Shown: in pieces, positions 62,917 to 64,000 of the stretch | Layout: each line of letters opens with the position of its first letter | Position numbering within the stretch: the stretch's first letter is position 1 | NCBI RefSeq assembly: GCF_000426765.1 | Contig: NZ_AUFZ01000023.1 | Location: 62,001 to 126,000 of the forward strand | Reading direction: 5' to 3' | DNA: 64,000 nucleotides | Source of the DNA: Vibrio litoralis DSM 17657 | GTDB lineage: Bacteria; Pseudomonadota; Gammaproteobacteria; Enterobacterales; Vibrionaceae | The notes under the pieces: model-generated | The model's input: only the letters and a program-made list of their open reading frames with translations | What the model was told of the DNA's origin: nothing | Databases searched by the model: none | Translations under genes and position numbers: made by a program

Positions 62917-64000
62917 GTGATGTTTGCAAATAAAAAATACGCTATGACAGCCTTATGGATGACGGCTTTTTTGTCAGGGTGCTCAACTTACTCATGGACA
63001 GAAACCACGCAACCTCAGCCAGAAGATGTCGCCGCCATGCTGTCAACGGCAGCGCCAGTATCACAAGATAATCTGACGACTAGTACTGACTTTGATTTAC
63101 CCGGTAGTGTGCGTCCATGCTGCGCGTTTGGTAATCGCCAGCATGTTGAAGTGGGTAAAATGAAAGTGCCCTTTTTCCAACTACCCAATACTGCTGATAT
63201 TGATGATATAGGCCCGCATATTTATAGCTCTAGCCAGTTTTCTATGCGAGATAATGACACCACAGGTTCGCTGCAAGGTGAGCACAATGGCGTGTTATAT
63301 ACCTTGCAAGGCGGCTTTATCGATCTCGCCCATGTCAGAGATACCGCAGATAACACCACAGGGCTTTTTTATAAAATTTACCCTAAGCTCGGCCAAGCGT
63401 TCACGATTAAGCTCGACCCTGAACTAGGTGAACGAGAAATTCACTTTCAAGCATTTGATACCTCCCATTTTACCGCTGCACAAAAAAGGCGTTTAAGTAT
63501 TGAGCTTGCTGCTTACTACGGTTTTAAAATGGCGCAGGGGCATGAGATTTCTCAGTGGCACGGTTATAAAAGCTTCCCACTATTTCCTGAGCTAGTGTCT
63601 GCTTATTCGTTAGAAGATTTGTATTCCAATATGTTAGGAACCAAATTAGCCTCAAAACTGCTGGTAGAAGAGTTGTCGCTATCGGTGGATGACTATAATC
63701 GCAATATGTCGATTTGGCTGTATCAAACATTACAATACTTGCAGCCTTTAAATAAGCAATTGAGTGCCCAAGCTTTTGATGCGGTGGATGGGACATGGTG
63801 GGATTCAGAAACCCCGATCCCTGAAAAGTATATGATCTTAAAGCGTAACTATAACCTCACTATGCAACAAACTCCTGCGCTCCTGAGTGAAGCGAATGTG
63901 GTGACGCGTCCAGATTCAGAATTGGTCGATCATATTCATGATGATATCGAGCCTTTAACTCTATCGTTAAGCTCGCAGGATTTTGGCATTGTATTTGACG
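62917..64000 (+). CDS. DUF4056-like lipoprotein (3' end cut off)
   Basis: Open to the window edge (at least 361 residues). The start is GTG 62917 (AGGG 8 bp upstream) or ATG 62920. Lipobox FLSGC, then SVRPCCAFGNRQHVEVGKMK and TGSLQGEHNGVLYTLQGGFI, which I associate with DUF4056. HTSHFT-type and EELSLSVDDYN segments follow. Function unknown. Cotranscribed with the hydrolase gene. Confidence 0.75.
   Translation, partial: MMFANKKYAMTALWMTAFLSGCSTYSWTETTQPQPEDVAAMLSTAAPVSQDNLTTSTDFDLPGSVRPCCAFGNRQHVEVGKMKVPFFQLPNTADIDDIGPHIYSSSQFSMRDNDTTGSLQGEHNGVLYTLQGGFIDLAHVRDTADNTTGLFYKIYPKLGQAFTIKLDPELGEREIHFQAFDTSHFTAAQKRRLSIELAAYYGFKMAQGHEISQWHGYKSFPLFPELVSAYSLEDLYSNMLGTKLASKLLVEELSLSVDDYNRNMSIWLYQTLQYLQPLNKQLSAQAFDAVDGTWWDSETPIPEKYMILKRNYNLTMQQTPALLSEANVVTRPDSELVDHIHDDIEPLTLSLSSQDFGIVFD

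Overview
The window reads as a chromosome segment of a marine Vibrionaceae member, most likely a Vibrio. The evidence is the set of proteins (NarQ/NarP beside napFDABC, nirBDC-cobA, Cra with a fruB-type fructose PTS, TmaR/YeeX, a 45-residue TIGR02808-like peptide beside nap), moderate GC, and Vibrio-style dispersed repeats between genes. A GGDEF gene close to a pstSCAB operon lacking phoU recalls, from memory, an arrangement on Vibrio cholerae chromosome II; no search was possible.

Left host part (1-24300). A truncated fruB faces a divergent cra gene, with three Cra-type palindromes between them. Then come a DEAD-box helicase, a DUF2057/YccT protein, TmaR, a small unknown protein, YceH and a GIY-YIG protein. 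Next is a nitrogen-respiration block: nirB-nirD-nirC-cobA for assimilation or detoxification of nitrite and its sirohaem cofactor, a thiol peroxidase of the glutathione-peroxidase family, an SDR dehydrogenase, napFDABC for periplasmic nitrate reduction, and the divergent narQP two-component system. FNR-like and NarP-like sites lie upstream of both nirB and napF. A riboflavin synthase and a membrane diguanylate cyclase finish this part.

Prophage (about 24306-57815, 33.5 kb). It is bounded by an identical 22-bp direct repeat, which on the right is also the pstSCAB terminator. It is a mosaic myovirus prophage. Integrase, S24 repressor, Cox, HUH replication protein, Ogr and head genes (Q, P, O, N, M, L, R, S) are P2-like. 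Sheath, tube, gp41-type chaperone, gpN, gpP, gp45, gp46, gp47 and gp48 are Mu-like. The tail genes are split into two blocks, with the gpM-like small terminase inside the tail block. The tail chaperone has a canonical -1 slippery site, and the spanins are nested.

The prophage carries at least three AT-rich cargo modules that look like antiphage or competition functions: an AAA15 ATPase plus RloB pair (AbiL/RloAB-like) between portal and lysis genes, a type II restriction-modification pair (C5 methyltransferase and MvaI/BcnI-type nuclease) between tail and ogr, and a SEFIR/TIR-like protein between repressor and integrase. A second, DPPY-type methyltransferase lies at the left end behind a LexA-like box.

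Right host part (57816-64000). pstSCAB (high-affinity phosphate import) with a Pho box upstream of pstS, then two lipoprotein genes on the plus strand: an alpha/beta hydrolase and a DUF4056-type protein that runs off the window.
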